This document shows, in pieces, positions 1 through 11,569 of a stretch of 64,000 bases of DNA. How positions within the stretch are numbered: the first letter of the stretch is position 1; each line of letters begins with the position of its first letter. The stretch lies in the NCBI GenBank assembly GCA_009746045.1, contig RPFO01000123.1:546120-610119 (forward strand). Direction: 5' to 3'. Origin of the DNA: Mesostigma viride (taxonomy: Eukaryota > Streptophyta > Mesostigmatophyceae > Mesostigmatales > Mesostigmataceae). The notes below the pieces were generated by a model. The model did not search any database. It was given only the letters and a program-made list of their open reading frames with translations, and had not been told where the DNA came from. Made by a program: the position numbers and the translations under genes.

Positions 1-24
1 TATTATAACTGAGCCCACTGGAGG

Positions 25-440
25 TATCTGCCCCGGGGCTGAGCTGGTCGGAGCCCTGCGGAGGGGCCACGAGAGGCGTCTCGTACCTGGTTGGCCGGTG
101 CGAGCTCAGGGCCCTACTATAGCTGCAGGCGCCGTTGCTTGATGGTGCCAGTGCTGGTGATAAGTGGCATGCCTAGGTACAAGTCCTCCTTGCGGACGTG
201 AGCAGTGTATCCCACACGGAAAATTGACCGCAGCATGTTGGTGACCGCGCCGTCCAGCTGTTTGCATGGCCACTGAGGTCGGCGGGACACGAGGGTCCGC
301 GTCTCGGCCCCGTACGTAAGAACAGGGCCGGAGGACCATGCGGGACCTTAAACAGGTCCTGTGTCTCTCTATAATAGCTTGCCCATTGAAGGGCTGGCGC
401 CACAGGGCTCCATGTGTTGGCGTAAAGCGTGCCATGCAGG
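25..440 (-). pseudogene. 3' end of an APE-type LINE RT gene, frameshifted
   Basis: On the minus strand this stretch resembles the C-terminal part of the LINE reverse transcriptase at 62.8-63.0 kb. Recognisable pieces are QDLFKV, a shifted version of the 'YGAET.TL' segment, NMLRSIF and the STIK motif. The pieces lie in two frames, so the copy is broken. It belongs to the same family as the remnants at 3.1-3.7 kb and 61.8-63.5 kb. Identification rests on within-window similarity only. Confidence 0.6.
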
Positions 441-835
441 CAAGGGAGATATGATGATGGTCCCATGTCCTCAGTCATGACGGGTGGCTTGTATGCATTG
501 GTAGTCACTGCCGCCATTGCAGCCATGCTTAGAATGTTCTGAACTAGCTGTGCCACCATATAGGTATATGTCACATGCACCGCTAACACACGGTACACAA
601 CCAGCCATAGATAGCCTTAGCTTATAGCCCCTAGCTGTACAGCCATGCTATACGTCCTGGCTATGCTCAGATTACTTGCCCACGCTCCTTGTTATGATAT
701 GCTCACATGGGTCTTATTGCACCCACAGATCTTGCCGGATCGTTTACCGAGTCCGATTGCAGCTGTGGCATGCCTTTGCGGCATGAAGGAGAAAGGGGGT
801 CTCTGCCCTTTCTTCCTGTTGTGCACACACGGGAA

Positions 836-898
836 TTAATTCGGTACTCCGTGCATGACTCCCCAACGGGAGCACGAGTTTAATTAAATAATTAATTG
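836..898 (+). repeat. LINE 3' tail (ACTCCCCAACGGGAG plus TTAATTAA)
   Basis: The sequence gactccccaacgggag followed by a run of TTAATTAA-type repeats recurs at LINE ends near 3.1, 12.2, 57.1 and 63.6 kb. It is read here as a LINE 3' terminus whose body is not recognisable. The rest of 441-835 and the stretch 899-1,329 hold no gene I can support. Confidence 0.5.
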
Positions 899-1329
899 AC
901 GGGTGGGTATACTGGGTGGTTGTCTCCTTGATACTGGGAGTAGTTGTCTTACTTATGTAATACGGCCATCCGAGTTCAGTACGCGGAACGTTGCATGCGC
1001 ATGCGCTGGCCAGTGTACGTGCATGGCACACGCATATGTCAGGAGTGGAATATCAAACATACAGCCAGGAATTCCTCCTTGATACAACCAGGAATAACAA
1101 GACAACAATATCCTGTTCGCAGGCCCTCAGCCGTACGCGATGTTTGCATGAATGTCCTCGGTGCTGCAGCTGAACTGCATTCATGCACGGAAATGAGCTA
1201 TCTATACCTGTTGGCAAACTTCTGCACATGCACCAGGACCGATTGCAAGGGCATGACACTTGATGACCAGAGAGCCATGGTACTGCATCTCACCTCGGTT
1301 TTACGGTCACGGAATGAAATATAGGAGAA

Positions 1330-2900
1330 TGCTCATAACTTTTGCCTCCAGCCATGAAATTACACCAGGTTGGTTGCAATAGAATTGTCCTCTCAAGACG
1401 AACACGCTGATATAAGTTTCTGCAGCCATCGCCCAAGATTTCGTAAGCTATCATAAAACCGATCGGCACAGGCAGAGTTTGTCTTTTCCAGATACAAGCT
1501 ATGGCCGAATCCCAGCCAGGGCTCCGCCTCCCCTCCTCCCGCAGATGGGGAGGAATCAGCGCCCAACACCATTTCGCAACTAATAGCAGTTGTGGAAACC
1601 ATAGCAACGCAGCCACAGGCCGACGAGGAGGCCCCCAGCCCCCTCCAAGCGACACGTTCCGCAGGACCCGAGGACGAGATGGACCGTCATGCAGGTCCCT
1701 CCGCCATCCGGGCTTCACTTCCCAGCGGGGCAACCAGCAAGGACGCCCCCGTTGACGATGCTATCGAGGACGCTGCCTATCCCCCAGAGTCTTTTCTGCC
1801 GGGCCAGGCCGTGCCCGATCGACCATGCCTTCTTTGCGCTTAAATTCCGCGGAGCAGGCTATCATTGGCTGTGCTACGATACATGGCAGCCCACGACATC
1901 GAGCTCTTCCCTCCCAGGCCAGGCAACACTATCGCAGTGGAAGACATTCACGACACGGATGAGTCACAGCTTCGACTTTCTGTATTCTTGAGCCACGCCG
2001 CCGCGCAGGCCCCAAGCCTCCGGGCACTCATTGCCGCCTTAGTATGAACGACGCCCAGCAAGGCCCCGCCAACACTCTTAGTGCTTCCTCGTGAAGCCGA
2101 CCTGCAACAGCTCAACCAGACATGCAGTCGCGGCCGGCCATGGCCGCCCAGCTCGACGACCTGTCATCTACTCTGCGCCAGGACACCTCCGCACTATACG
2201 CAACAGTATGGCCGAGGTGAAGGCAGCTCTGGCCACCTCGCCCCAGCCGGCAGCCCAATCGCCTAATCCAGCTATGCAACCATGCATGGTGAAGCAGGCT
2301 GACATTGCTAACATGATGGCGGACGCTGCCCGGAGGGGGGCAGCGGCCCACAAGACCGCAATTGAAGACGATCAACGCTCAGTGACGCAGTATCGTGGTA
2401 CGTTTCTTCGCGGTAGGGGGTCCCCAGGAAACGGACACCATGCTTGCATGCCCAGCGCCTGTACAGGACACTCATCGTGGATTTGCTGCGTCTGGGCAAT
2501 GAGCGTATTCGCATTGAGTCGGCAGCATGGATGGCAGGCCAAACTGCATGGCCCCATCCAGGTGACCTTCACGAGTGTCGCCTGCAAGGTGAATTAAAGT
2601 CCTGCAGGCCTGCAAGCTTCTGGGCGGATTTGGCAAACCCAGCATCGACGACCTGCTCTCTCTCCCGCACAGCTCGTCAGTCATCAAGAATGGCCTGCTG
2701 GCAAGCGAGGCAGCGGCTCAGGCCAGGAAACACAAAATCCGCACCTACGTCCGCCTTGTCAACGACACCCCCGTTCTTTTCATTTACGGGTGGCGCACGG
2801 ACGTACAAGCTCCCAACACTGAGCGGCACAATTAAGCCAGCCCCTGCTGCATCGTCGTCGTCAACGCACGTCCCTGGCATGGAGGGCGCCCGGTAAGGGC
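1330..2900 (+). pseudogene. Degenerate LINE ORF1-type gene
   Basis: The start of this block (gctcataactttt, and aagacg..cac..ctgatata about 90 bp on) matches the 5' leader of the LINE at 63.7 kb and those at 56.5 and 57.0 kb. Downstream are several overlapping open stretches in different frames, with Pro/Ala/Ser-rich and Gln-rich composition typical of LINE ORF1 proteins. No single frame stays open, so this is a decayed ORF1. No conserved domain is certain and the right-hand end is approximate. Confidence 0.4.
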
Positions 2901-3074
2901 ACACCCGATCGCGGCCTCGCGGTACAATAGGCTTTGGGCACAGCCTTTATTTAATAAACAGGCCCCTTTCCATCTCCATGTTGCACCGTGCGAGGCTGCG
3001 AGCATGATCGGGATGCAAGGTCACCAGGCACGCCACGGTCAACCCTCTTGCCGTTTTCCAGCCTCACTCGCCTC

Positions 3075-3716
3075 TTAATTAATTAAATAATTAGACTCGT
3101 GCTCCCGTTGGGGAGTCGATCACGGAGCATTACCCCCGATGGATGGATGGGTGGGTGCAAACAGTCCTACCGGTCTATCTACATAATCTATCTACATCGG
3201 CTACCTACAACATCTATCTAATCAACATCGTGAACGAGCTACAACATCTATATCTAAACAACAGCACGCTACCCTAGGGGAGCTGTCTGGCGTGCCTCCC
3301 GCGGGTTTGCACACGCTTCCCCACAGGGGGGGGCTCGTTGTCCTCTACGACCTGGCCGGGCCCACTTGGCCTTGTCCATCATCTTCTTCCAAATCACGGA
3401 GAGGCCTAGGCCCCCCATGTCCTCGACTAGCTGTTCTTTGAAAGTGCGGGCCTTGCGGCGTCTAACATCACGGGGCCCGGCGGCCCCACGTCAGGAGGTG
3501 GCGGCCAGGCTGGGCTGGTCGCAGTCCCGCGGGGGGGCCACGTGAGGTGTCTACCTGGTTGGTGCGAGCTAGGTGCCCTACGAGCTGCAGGCGCCGCTGC
3601 TTGATGGTGCTGGTGAAATTTGGCATGCCAAGGTACAGGTCCTCATTGCGGACGTGCGCAGCATATCCTACTCGGAAAATGGATCTCAGCATTTATTATT
3701 CGACCACAATAATGAC
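3075..3716 (-). pseudogene. 3' end of APE-type LINE with its tail
   Basis: Reading on the minus strand, the segment encodes the end of the LINE RT protein (NMLRSIFRVGYAAHVRNEDL, then QRRLQLVGHLA) and reaches a stop at 3,274-3,276. It continues into the 3' UTR with the GGATGGATGG-type repeat, the ACTCCCCAACGGGAG motif and the TTAATTAA tail at 3,075-3,092. Around 3,697-3,716 it jumps to sequence that in the longer copy (62.37 kb) lies some 500 bp upstream, so there is an internal deletion. It gives a useful uninterrupted comparison for the insertion at 63,015-63,136. Confidence 0.65.
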
Positions 3717-3909
3717 CACTCGCCTCTTGGCCCGCCTTGAGCGGGACGGGCTCAGTCGACACGCCAGCGACCCCAGCCAGGACGGAGAGGACGCATATCC
3801 GCCCTGAAAGAAAGACTCCATGCGTTGGAAAGCATTAAACCCAATCGCCAGGTGCCCTCCTCCCCCCCCACCCCCTCCACCCGGCCCCACCCCCACCTCC
3901 AGCACTACC

Positions 3910-4382
3910 AGTTAGTCTCCATGCTTTGCTGTAGACTAAGTCTCAAAGGCATTGTGAATACAACGTATGAATAAGCCTTGTAAACCTACGTTGGTATGTG
4001 AATATAAATACCACGTGGGCTATGCAGATAGGAATGCTAGTCGAGTCGCATACGTTTCCCTAGATAGGTACTTTGGGTACTGAGGTACGTGACAGATGTC
4101 AGTACCCAGTATACGTAGTGTCCTGTCATTGGACGGTACTAGAGTATCCTAGATAGGGACCGTACTGCAGCGTGCATTGATCTGTGATCGCACGATGCAG
4201 TGACTAGACAGCTACCTGTCATCGTGCGGCCTCGGGCCAACGGTCTGCACCCAACGGTCACTGGCGGCGCAGCCGGTGAGAGGAACGTTGATAAAGGGTA
4301 AACCTATTTTCTAATGAACCAAGCAATTCATTGCTCACAGCCTTCAGTGTTCTCAAGCAATATATCCCACCGCATTCTAACT
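3910..4382 (+). repeat. Copia-A 5' LTR
   Basis: The 473-bp repeat is identical by inspection to 11,570-12,042 and begins and ends with the inverted pair AGTTAG/CTAACT. It should contain the promoter; a TATAAATA-like stretch lies near 4,005. The gag ATG follows only 18 nt after the LTR, with no TGG-type primer-binding site at the junction. Confidence 0.93.
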
Positions 4383-4400
4383 TGAATTTTATTTGCTACC

Positions 4401-6566
4401 ATGGCTATCACGAACAAGAATGTCGCTAAGAAGCTTACCTACAACGAGGATGATGATGGGCAGGATCGGCGGATGCCCAAAGACAACAACCAGAAGCCGG
4501 CTGGCGATGCGGCCATTTCCAAGAAAAAGAAAAAGAACAAAAAGACTCACAATGTTTGCCAGGACGAGGGGACGGCGGCTGCAAAGCCGACCGACCTACC
4601 CCCCTCCCTGAGAGGCCGGAGGCCGAGACGGCTCCCCCCGGGGGACCGGCTTACCCTCGACTCCGGCGGCTGCCCCAGCCGCAACCACGGCTGGCGCGGC
4701 CATGGCTGCGGAGACCTCGGTGGTAAACCCCACTGAGGCTCCCCAGTTCGGCCCCCGCTGCCAACTATTCGGGAGCTTATGCCCCGACAGGTGGCTTCGG
4801 TGGCGCCGGACGGGACGATTACCTTTCGTCCCGCCACATCAAACCTCAATGTCCCTTTCGCCCAGGGACACAACCACATTGAGCTTCAACTTGGGCGACC
4901 ATCGTCCCTTCTTCGCAAGAAGAAGGACATGGAGAGCATTAAGCTCGCACGGGTGGTGCGGAAACCCGTGGAGCCCATCGGCGGACAACCCATGTCCGAC
5001 GATGAGGTCTCCGACACTGCCAGTCTCCCCGATGGGGAGACTGAGATCAATCTTACCCCAGCGCTCCTGGCGGTCGAGCAGGCCGCGCTGGTGGCTAATG
5101 AAGAACGCCGAGCGAGGCAGCGCGACCGGAGGTCCGTCGAGAGGCGGCTTTTCGGCTCGCTGCCAAGCGGCAAGAATATGAAGAGGAGGCCGCCCGTCGC
5201 CTGGCCACCCACCAGGCGATGGCGGAGGCGTACCGCGAGGCCACTCAGCGGCTACGTGACCTCCTCAAAAACGCTGACTATCCCATGCAATATGCGGATA
5301 GTCAAGACCTGGCCGAGCTTGCTCGGTCAGCACATTTTAAAACCATGTCCTCCCTAACCCAAGCCAGGGTCACGGAGGCCATCTTGGCCAAACATGGGGT
5401 GGTAGCTGAAGAAGCCCCCCCGCTGGAAACCACCAGCAAGAAACCCTCTCCTCCCCAACCCTTGCAATACAAGGAGGGATTGCTGGCCCTGGGCTCGAGG
5501 AAGGGCAAAGAGGCGGACTGTCCTGTCCGGCCTGCTATGATCATGGGAGACCCACTCCCTGACATCCCCGAGGATGAGGCTGCCTTTCAGGCGGCCCTCC
5601 GGGAGCATGAGGTACGCAAGGAGATGAAGCGTCTCATGCGGGAGGAGGCAGCGAGGAGAGAGGCGGCAGATACCCCTGCCCGCCCCTCCACCGCTGGGGC
5701 TGGACCCAGTGGGGTTACCCGGACCCCCCGGCTCCCCCGGGCCACCACGGCCCCCCTCCCCCTCCCCCACCACCCCAGGTTCGCCCTGTGGGTTGGGGCC
5801 CCCTCCCCAACCAGGGGGGTGGCCAGGACCCCAGGAGGCCCTGGGGGGAGGTGCAGAGGTGCCAAGGGCACCCAACCAGCCTGCTGAGGCCCCCCCAAGG
5901 ACGGGGGATGTCCTGGAACAGCTCGCTATTCTCCAGGCTCAGCTGGCCTCATTGCAAGACCAGCAGTTAACAGCTACCCAGCTGCAAACTGTCGAGGGCC
6001 TGCGCGCCCTGATGTCGCGGTATGAGCGGGGGACCATCAACCTGGATCCCACCCGCCTCCAACAGGCAACCGACGGCTTCTTGAGGGCCAACCCCCCTCT
6101 CACAGGTGTGTTTAACCCTCATAAAAAGGAATCCAAAATCAATATTGCTGGCTTGCCTGAGGGTCACACTGTTGAACAAGCTAAGCAATTTGTCTTTGCT
6201 CTGGAGTATGGGATGGAAGGCCTTAACCTTAGACATCAGTTTAAGGCTCTCAGGGCCTCCTCCACATTCCATCAATCATCTCCTGCAATTAGAGCATTGA
6301 TTCAAACCTATCAGGAACGCACCCTGACACCTGAAGCAGCCATTGAACAGTGGCCTACCTTTATCACTGATCTGAAACAGCTAGTGCTTACCAATAACCA
6401 CATGGAAGCAGTAGAACGTTTCAACTGGCTTGCTGCATATAAGGTGAACAAGAATAACCTCTCTGGGGATGCAAAAACATACAGGGTAATGATTGAGAAA
6501 GACCTTGAGCTTCTCAAGCTCCAACCATGCAAGGTATCTCATCCACACCTGGCTAACAAAAGCTAA
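4401..6566 (+). pseudogene. Copia-A gag, N-terminal and capsid part, frameshifted
   Basis: The first ATG after the LTR (4,401) opens a lysine-rich N-terminus. The frame stops at 4,736, is open again from about 4,779, moves to another frame near 5,220 and back near 5,700. The last part (about 5,890-6,566) looks like a copia capsid: a coiled stretch, then a conserved helical region including FALEYGMEGL and LAAYKVNKNN. A further frame change near 6,530 leads into the nucleocapsid part. Proline/glycine-rich linker fills 5,700-5,880. With at least three frame changes it cannot give a normal Gag unless some are assembly errors. Confidence 0.65.
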
Positions 6567-7769
6567 TTTGCAACCTTCTGTCCTGGCTACCCTGCTTACA
6601 GGCCTCGAGTCCCTCTGGGACAACTTCAGAGCTGCCATGCTCTATATCGAGGAGGCAGTGGACCCCCTGGGTACTGGCAACCCCCAGGCCCAGGACCCCA
6701 AGGTCCAGGGTGTCCAAGGCCACAAACGCAAGGGGCAGGCCAGCCAGGGGGGAGCACCCAAGACCCACAAGTCCTCCCACCAAGGGGGCAGTGGCTCTCA
6801 GGGGCGTGGCAACACGTGGCACCGTGTGCCCCTGCATGGCAACCCCAACAACAACAACAACAACAACAATAACAACAACAGGTCCCAGCAGGGCAACAAT
6901 AACAACAGGTCCCAACAGGGCCAAAACAACAACAACAACAGGTCCCAGCAGGGCCAGAACCGGTCCCAGCAGGGAAATAACAACAACAACAACAACAACC
7001 AACCTGGAAACCCTGGCCCACGCTGCCTGAGGTGCTTCCAGAGGGGGCACATTCGGGACAACTGCCCCAACAACGACTCCCTGCACACCAACGTGGATCT
7101 CTGCCCGGGTTGCTGGCATGCACGTCATCCCCTGGGACCTCCTGGCAGCCGGTGCAACAGGACTCGCTACCAAAAACAATGTGAGTTCTCTCACCTTGTT
7201 TACTCTGAGGATGATGATCTCATTACTATTGGGGATGGCAGCCAGGGCATAATTGATTTTGAGGCAGCAACCTTACTGTCCTCCCAGCACCCTGTACTGG
7301 AACCTTACATAAAAGCACTAACCCCCACTGTTGACAACTCCATAGATATCAAGGAGCTTGCTCATCAGCTGCACCTAGCCATGGGTCATGAAACAGTGGC
7401 TGAGGAACTGGCCAGACGGCTGGGGGGTAGTAGCATGGGAAAACAACTCAGGAATGCAGTAAAACTGGCTAGACAACACTGTCAAGAATGTCAGTTCAAT
7501 AGCCCCAAACCTCAAAAATGGCATACTGCAACCCCTTCCACCAATAGGGGCATGATAGTGGGGGATGTGATGCACATCAACAAAGATGTCCAACCCTACC
7601 TGATCCTAAAAGACTCATGGTCCAGGTTCACAGTCATGGAACCCTTACCTGGCATGTCTGCAGGGCAGCTACGTGTTGCACTCATGATTGCTTTACCCAG
7701 ATTCTACCCAGTTGACAGAATTTTGCTTGATCAACAATTTTCTTGTCTGACTGACCTGGAAGGGTGTGA
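6493..7769 (+). pseudogene. Copia-A nucleocapsid and integrase N-terminal half, cut by CACTA insertion
   Basis: In order: a low-complexity Asn/Gln-rich linker (6,841-7,010, AAC repeats), one CCHC zinc knuckle (CLRCFQRGHIRDNC), a Cys/His-rich region, the integrase HHCC zinc domain (HQLHLAMGHE...CQEC, near 7,370-7,490) and the first two catalytic aspartates (GDVMHIN near 7,562 and LLDQQF near 7,730). No protease DTG motif lies between the knuckle and the integrase, where Ty1/copia elements normally carry it. The frame runs to 7,769 and is then interrupted by the DNA transposon at 7,770-8,249. Confidence 0.85.
6841..7010 (+). repeat. AAC-repeat tract encoding poly-Asn/Gln in Gag
   Basis: Imperfect (AAC)n runs alternate with a short module encoding RSQQG, giving four or five Asn blocks separated by RSQQG. 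It lies just before the zinc knuckle, so it should be an unstructured, prion-like linker of Gag. The frame is maintained through the repeat. Confidence 0.9.
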
Positions 7770-8249
7770 CACTACAATACGGTTCGTAGGAGACGCGAAA
7801 TGAGTGAGAATGTTACCCGAGCGGTAACGAGGATTCGCACCGTCGATTTTAACATATGTTTCTTTTTTTGCGCCATTTGGCGAGCATCGACTGGAGCCTG
7901 AACCTAGCGGGGGGAATCGTGCGGGGGAATCTTGCGGGGGAATCTTGCGGGGAAAAATTCCGAACGTGAATTTAGCGAAGTCCTACTACATTTTGCTTGG
8001 GTTCACGGTACTACAGTTTCGTCACTGAAAATTTTCTGTAGTTGCGTTGGTGTTTCGTACGTTTCGCTGAAATTTTCGTGTTCAGTGCCCAGATCACAAT
8101 TTGATCCGGGCGCAAAATGATTGGCTGTACGGTACGAACCAAAAACGAAATTTTAGTATCTAAGTTCCGCAGCGCTTGCTGAATTTGCCCCGGAAGCCCG
8201 GGGGCACTTTCCCCGCTGAAAAAGGTGTCCGCGGAAGCGTATTGTAGTG
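7770..8249. mobile_element. 480-bp non-autonomous CACTA (EnSpm-like) element
   Basis: The element starts CACTACAATACG and ends CGTATTGTAGTG, a perfect 12-bp terminal inverted repeat of CACTA type. The 2-bp duplication GA flanks it (7,768-7,769 and 8,250-8,251). Removing the 480 bp plus one GA rejoins the two integrase halves in frame, which fixes the boundaries. The interior has no transposase and is AT-richer than the host element. It must have inserted after, or been carried within, the copia-A lineage. Confidence 0.88.
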
Positions 8250-8888
8250 GAAGCAATAGAGATTGCTGGGCTGGAAGATCATGAGGGTCAGGGGGTCATT
8301 GAAAGAACCATCAGATCTGTCAAAACCCTACTAGCCAAAAATCCTTCCAAGGATGCTACTTCAGGGGTCTATTGTGACAGGGCACTCTGGTGTCATGAAA
8401 TGTGCACCACCCTAAACATGAGACCTGTCTTGCATGCCACGTGGGGTGAAGTAATCCCAGCAGGCCTGCAGGCAGGTGTATATCCCCCAGAGGTGATAGC
8501 ACTGTACAACACTGCACGTGCACAAACCTCAGCAAAACTGGCAGAAAAAGATAAAACCCATTCCAGGCCAGTATTCCAAAAAGGTGATCAAGTTCTCTAT
8601 TACAAGGAAAACAGCTTTGGTAAGGTTGGAACTTGGCTAGGTCCAGTTACCATCCGTGGATTTACCAAAAACAGCAAGACCGTGGAGGTCAAGCACAATA
8701 TCAATGGGAAGCGTCACAGGGTGAGCTGTCATAGAATTAAGAAGTATTATTCTCCCATGGCAGACGTGCCTGGGGAAGAGTCTTTAAGCATGGACTCACT
8801 ACTTCTATCTGGCAACTCCAGCATGCCCAGCAGTAGCCCTGAGCCACCAATTACTGCTGTTGACAGCACCACAGCACCCTCTACATGA
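8250..8888 (+). pseudogene. Copia-A integrase C-terminal half
   Basis: This continues the integrase after the CACTA insertion. It carries the third catalytic residue (glutamate in GQGVIERTIRS, near 8,295) and a C-terminal beta-rich domain (GDQVLYYKEN...GKVGTWLGP, about 8,583-8,750) comparable with copia-B. It ends at a TGA at 8,886-8,888 that overlaps the next ATG (ATGA). The frame then shifts to the protease/RT part. The gene is inactive as it stands because of the CACTA element. Confidence 0.8.
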
Positions 8889-10273
8889 ACACTTCCACCC
8901 TCAGTGAAGCCAGGCCCACTTCACAACCTGGGGATTGCTTAACCAGGCACGAGGTAGCTGGGTTGGAAGCATTAGCTCAGCCCCAAGGCACCAAATTGTC
9001 TGCCAGCCCTCCCGCTCTGAGGTCAAGATTGGCAGTCGCCTTGCAAGCGTTACACAGGTCACATAAGCAACAAGCTGCTGTGGCCGCAGGGTTGGCAAAA
9101 GTCTCAGCTGTGTGCACTAGTCAGGACCCCTGGACCCTGGCAATAGACACTCAGGCACAGGTCAGTGTGATCAGTGCACAAGCCATCCCTGGTCTTGAGA
9201 TTGCACCTTCATTTTGGGCACGGGTGCAGGATTTCTCAGGCCAAAGCTCACTGGATGTAGTGGGACAGGTGATGCTCCCTATACTTGGTATTCAGACACC
9301 CTTCCAGGTGGTGGAGGGGTACTCTGGTAACACCTTGTTGGGGGAACCTTTTGTATCCTATCCTGGGGTGCTTATCTCAGCTAATGAGCTCAGTGTCACA
9401 GGGGTGGGTGCAGTTCCTCTGGACCACTTTAAAATCCCTCTCTCCAGTATTGTCCCTGGTATGGATGCTGTCATCAAGGCAGTCAACACTCAGTATGCAC
9501 CAGGGGAGATCCCTGATCTGGACAAGTTAGTGCACAGCCAGTTCCTCCATCCCTCAGCCTTTGGGCTGGGCAAGTGGGACATAGCCATGCACTCACCCCA
9601 CCAAATCTCCCACGTCATACAAGAATGCAAAACACAAAAAGGGTTTACCAAGTGGCTGATGGCCATTGTCCACCAAGCCAGGCAGGAATGGGTCCTGCCC
9701 AACCCCAAAAACCCTCAATACAAACCGCCTGTCACCCCTTCATGGGACGTGCCAGAGGGAGCCAAAAAGCTCAGATTAAAATTTGTTCTCAAACAAAAAC
9801 CACAAAAAGTGGGCTCCCCAATCTTCCATGCCAGACCATGTGTCACAGAATTAAAGGGGACATCCACACTGCCAAAAGGGGAAACATACACACCTGGGCT
9901 GCAACAAACCTCACTCAGGATCATGCTCTCCCTATTCCTCCACAACCTCAATGCAGGCCAAGACTATGTCTGCAAAGCCACTGATATTAAAAGGGCCTTC
10001 CTCAGGGGGGACCCAGAAAAGGCTGAATCTGTGTGGAAAGGGAAGGTGTACGTGGTAGACACCCCAGCTGTGTGGAAACCTTATATTGATGAGCCCCACC
10101 TTATCATTAACATTGGGGTGGAAGGGCTTGTCAGTGCCCCAAAAATTTTCAGAGACTCAGCAGAGGAAGTATTCAAAAAGCTCAAGGCCACGTATGATGA
10201 CCTGGACCCATGCTTTTTTGTTGTACCCACGGGTCCCCTCTGGACTGCTGTTCTTTGTGTGGCATGGAGATGA
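8885..10273 (+). pseudogene. Copia-A retropepsin-like domain and RT N-terminal part
   Basis: At about 9,135-9,390 lies a retropepsin-like domain: LAIDTQAQVSVIS (catalytic Asp-Thr, with Gln where Gly is usual) and the later NTLLGEPF resembling the conserved ILG segment. The RT follows, with RPCVTELKG, and motif A as DIKRAFLRG near 9,985. The frame is lost about 10,226 at a T6 run, just before the catalytic GDD-like motif, and resumes in the +1 frame. A protease placed after integrase and before RT is not the textbook copia order. The same order occurs in copia-B. Confidence 0.78.
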
Positions 10274-11195
10274 CCAACTCATTTGTGGGCCTAGAGCTGA
10301 GGTGGAAACCTTTATTCAGCAGGTCCAGGAATCATATGAGATTGGCAAACAGGTGGAATTGAGCACAACCCCCATCCAGTTCTGTGGCATCATGTTGCAG
10401 CTGCATAGGCAGCCAGATCAGTGGGTCTGCTCTCTCTCCCCTCCTGCAGAATATATCCAAGATTGTCTAGATCTGCTGCAGGACAACTACCTCCCCTTAC
10501 ATATGTGTGCCACTGTTCAGGGCAAACTGGGGTGGTGGTCAGCCATCTGTGGGGCTCCCTTAGCTGTCATCAGCAGGGTCACCCATGATGTTCTAGTCAA
10601 GATAAAATGCAGTCACATCAGGAAGTTGGTCAATGACTGTCCCCCCCTCATCCTCCATGGCCTGAATCTGATGGAAGACATCCACATCCAATGTGTCATG
10701 GACAGCTCCATGGAGAGCAGAACAATCAATCAGATGGGGGCACGGGAATCAGGGCTGTTTTTTCTCACCAACAGGTCAGATTACATGTCCCTCACTTCCT
10801 GGTACAGCAGGCTACACCGCAGAAAACCTGGCAGCAGCAACTCAGCTGAATGTCGTGCTGTGGTGTCTGCTGCATTGCATGCTCGTTCCCTGCAGCACAT
10901 GCTCACCTGGCTACAAACCCAGGCAGGCAGCACATGCAATGTCATCTCACATCTCTATACTGACAGCCAATCTGTGATCAGTTTTCTAACCAAGAAATCT
11001 GTCTCTGCTGCTGTCCACACTGACTTGGATTGGGTGATCCTCAAACAGGAGGCCACCTATTTTTCCAGCTGGACTCATGTGGATGATGAGGACAACCCAG
11101 CAGACGCTCTCACAAAGCTGCGGGATGCTGCTGGCCAACAGTACCAGCTCCTCTTCCAGAATATGAACCCCTATGATATCAGAGTCAGTGTTTGA
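10226..11195 (+). pseudogene. Copia-A RT C-terminal part and RNase H
   Basis: The frame carries RT motif C as WHGDDQL (about 10,262-10,282), then RNase H with residues in CVMDSS, SAECRAVV and YTDSQSVISF, and the terminal DEDNPADALTK signature. It reads to a stop at 11,193-11,195. It is joined to the preceding frame only by a +1 shift within a run of six T residues. 11,196-11,569 is 3' untranslated sequence with repeated CTGGCCA..ACAGCCAGCTG units and no gene. Confidence 0.85.
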
Positions 11196-11569
11196 ATAAA
11201 TGACTGGCCATAGCACAGTACACAACCACCACACCCCCTTACCACAGCGATAGCTGCTGGGCGCCATAAAATTCAACACATTCGTTGTGGGGTGTGAGTG
11301 CTGGCTAGGTCAGATTTGTACCCATTTGCAGCTTGAGGACACAAGCTTTGTATCCATTTACTTAATGTGTGCTTCAGTAACTGGCCAAACCAGCCAGCTG
11401 TGTACACCTTATTTAATGTGCAATATAACACCTGGCCAGAACAGCCAGCTGTAACCAACCTGGCTCAACCAGCCATGTCTCTCTTGTACCCCTAATCAAC
11501 TTAAAAACAATAACAATAATGTTGGGGGTGCAGACCTGCATTAAGAAATAAATAATAAAACAATACTGG

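Noticed and set aside
6553-7194. Hydrophobic, Val/Leu- or Cys-rich minus-strand frames suggesting membrane or cysteine-rich proteins
   Set aside because: They are the reverse reading of the AAC repeat (GTT gives Val, TTG gives Leu, TGT gives Cys).
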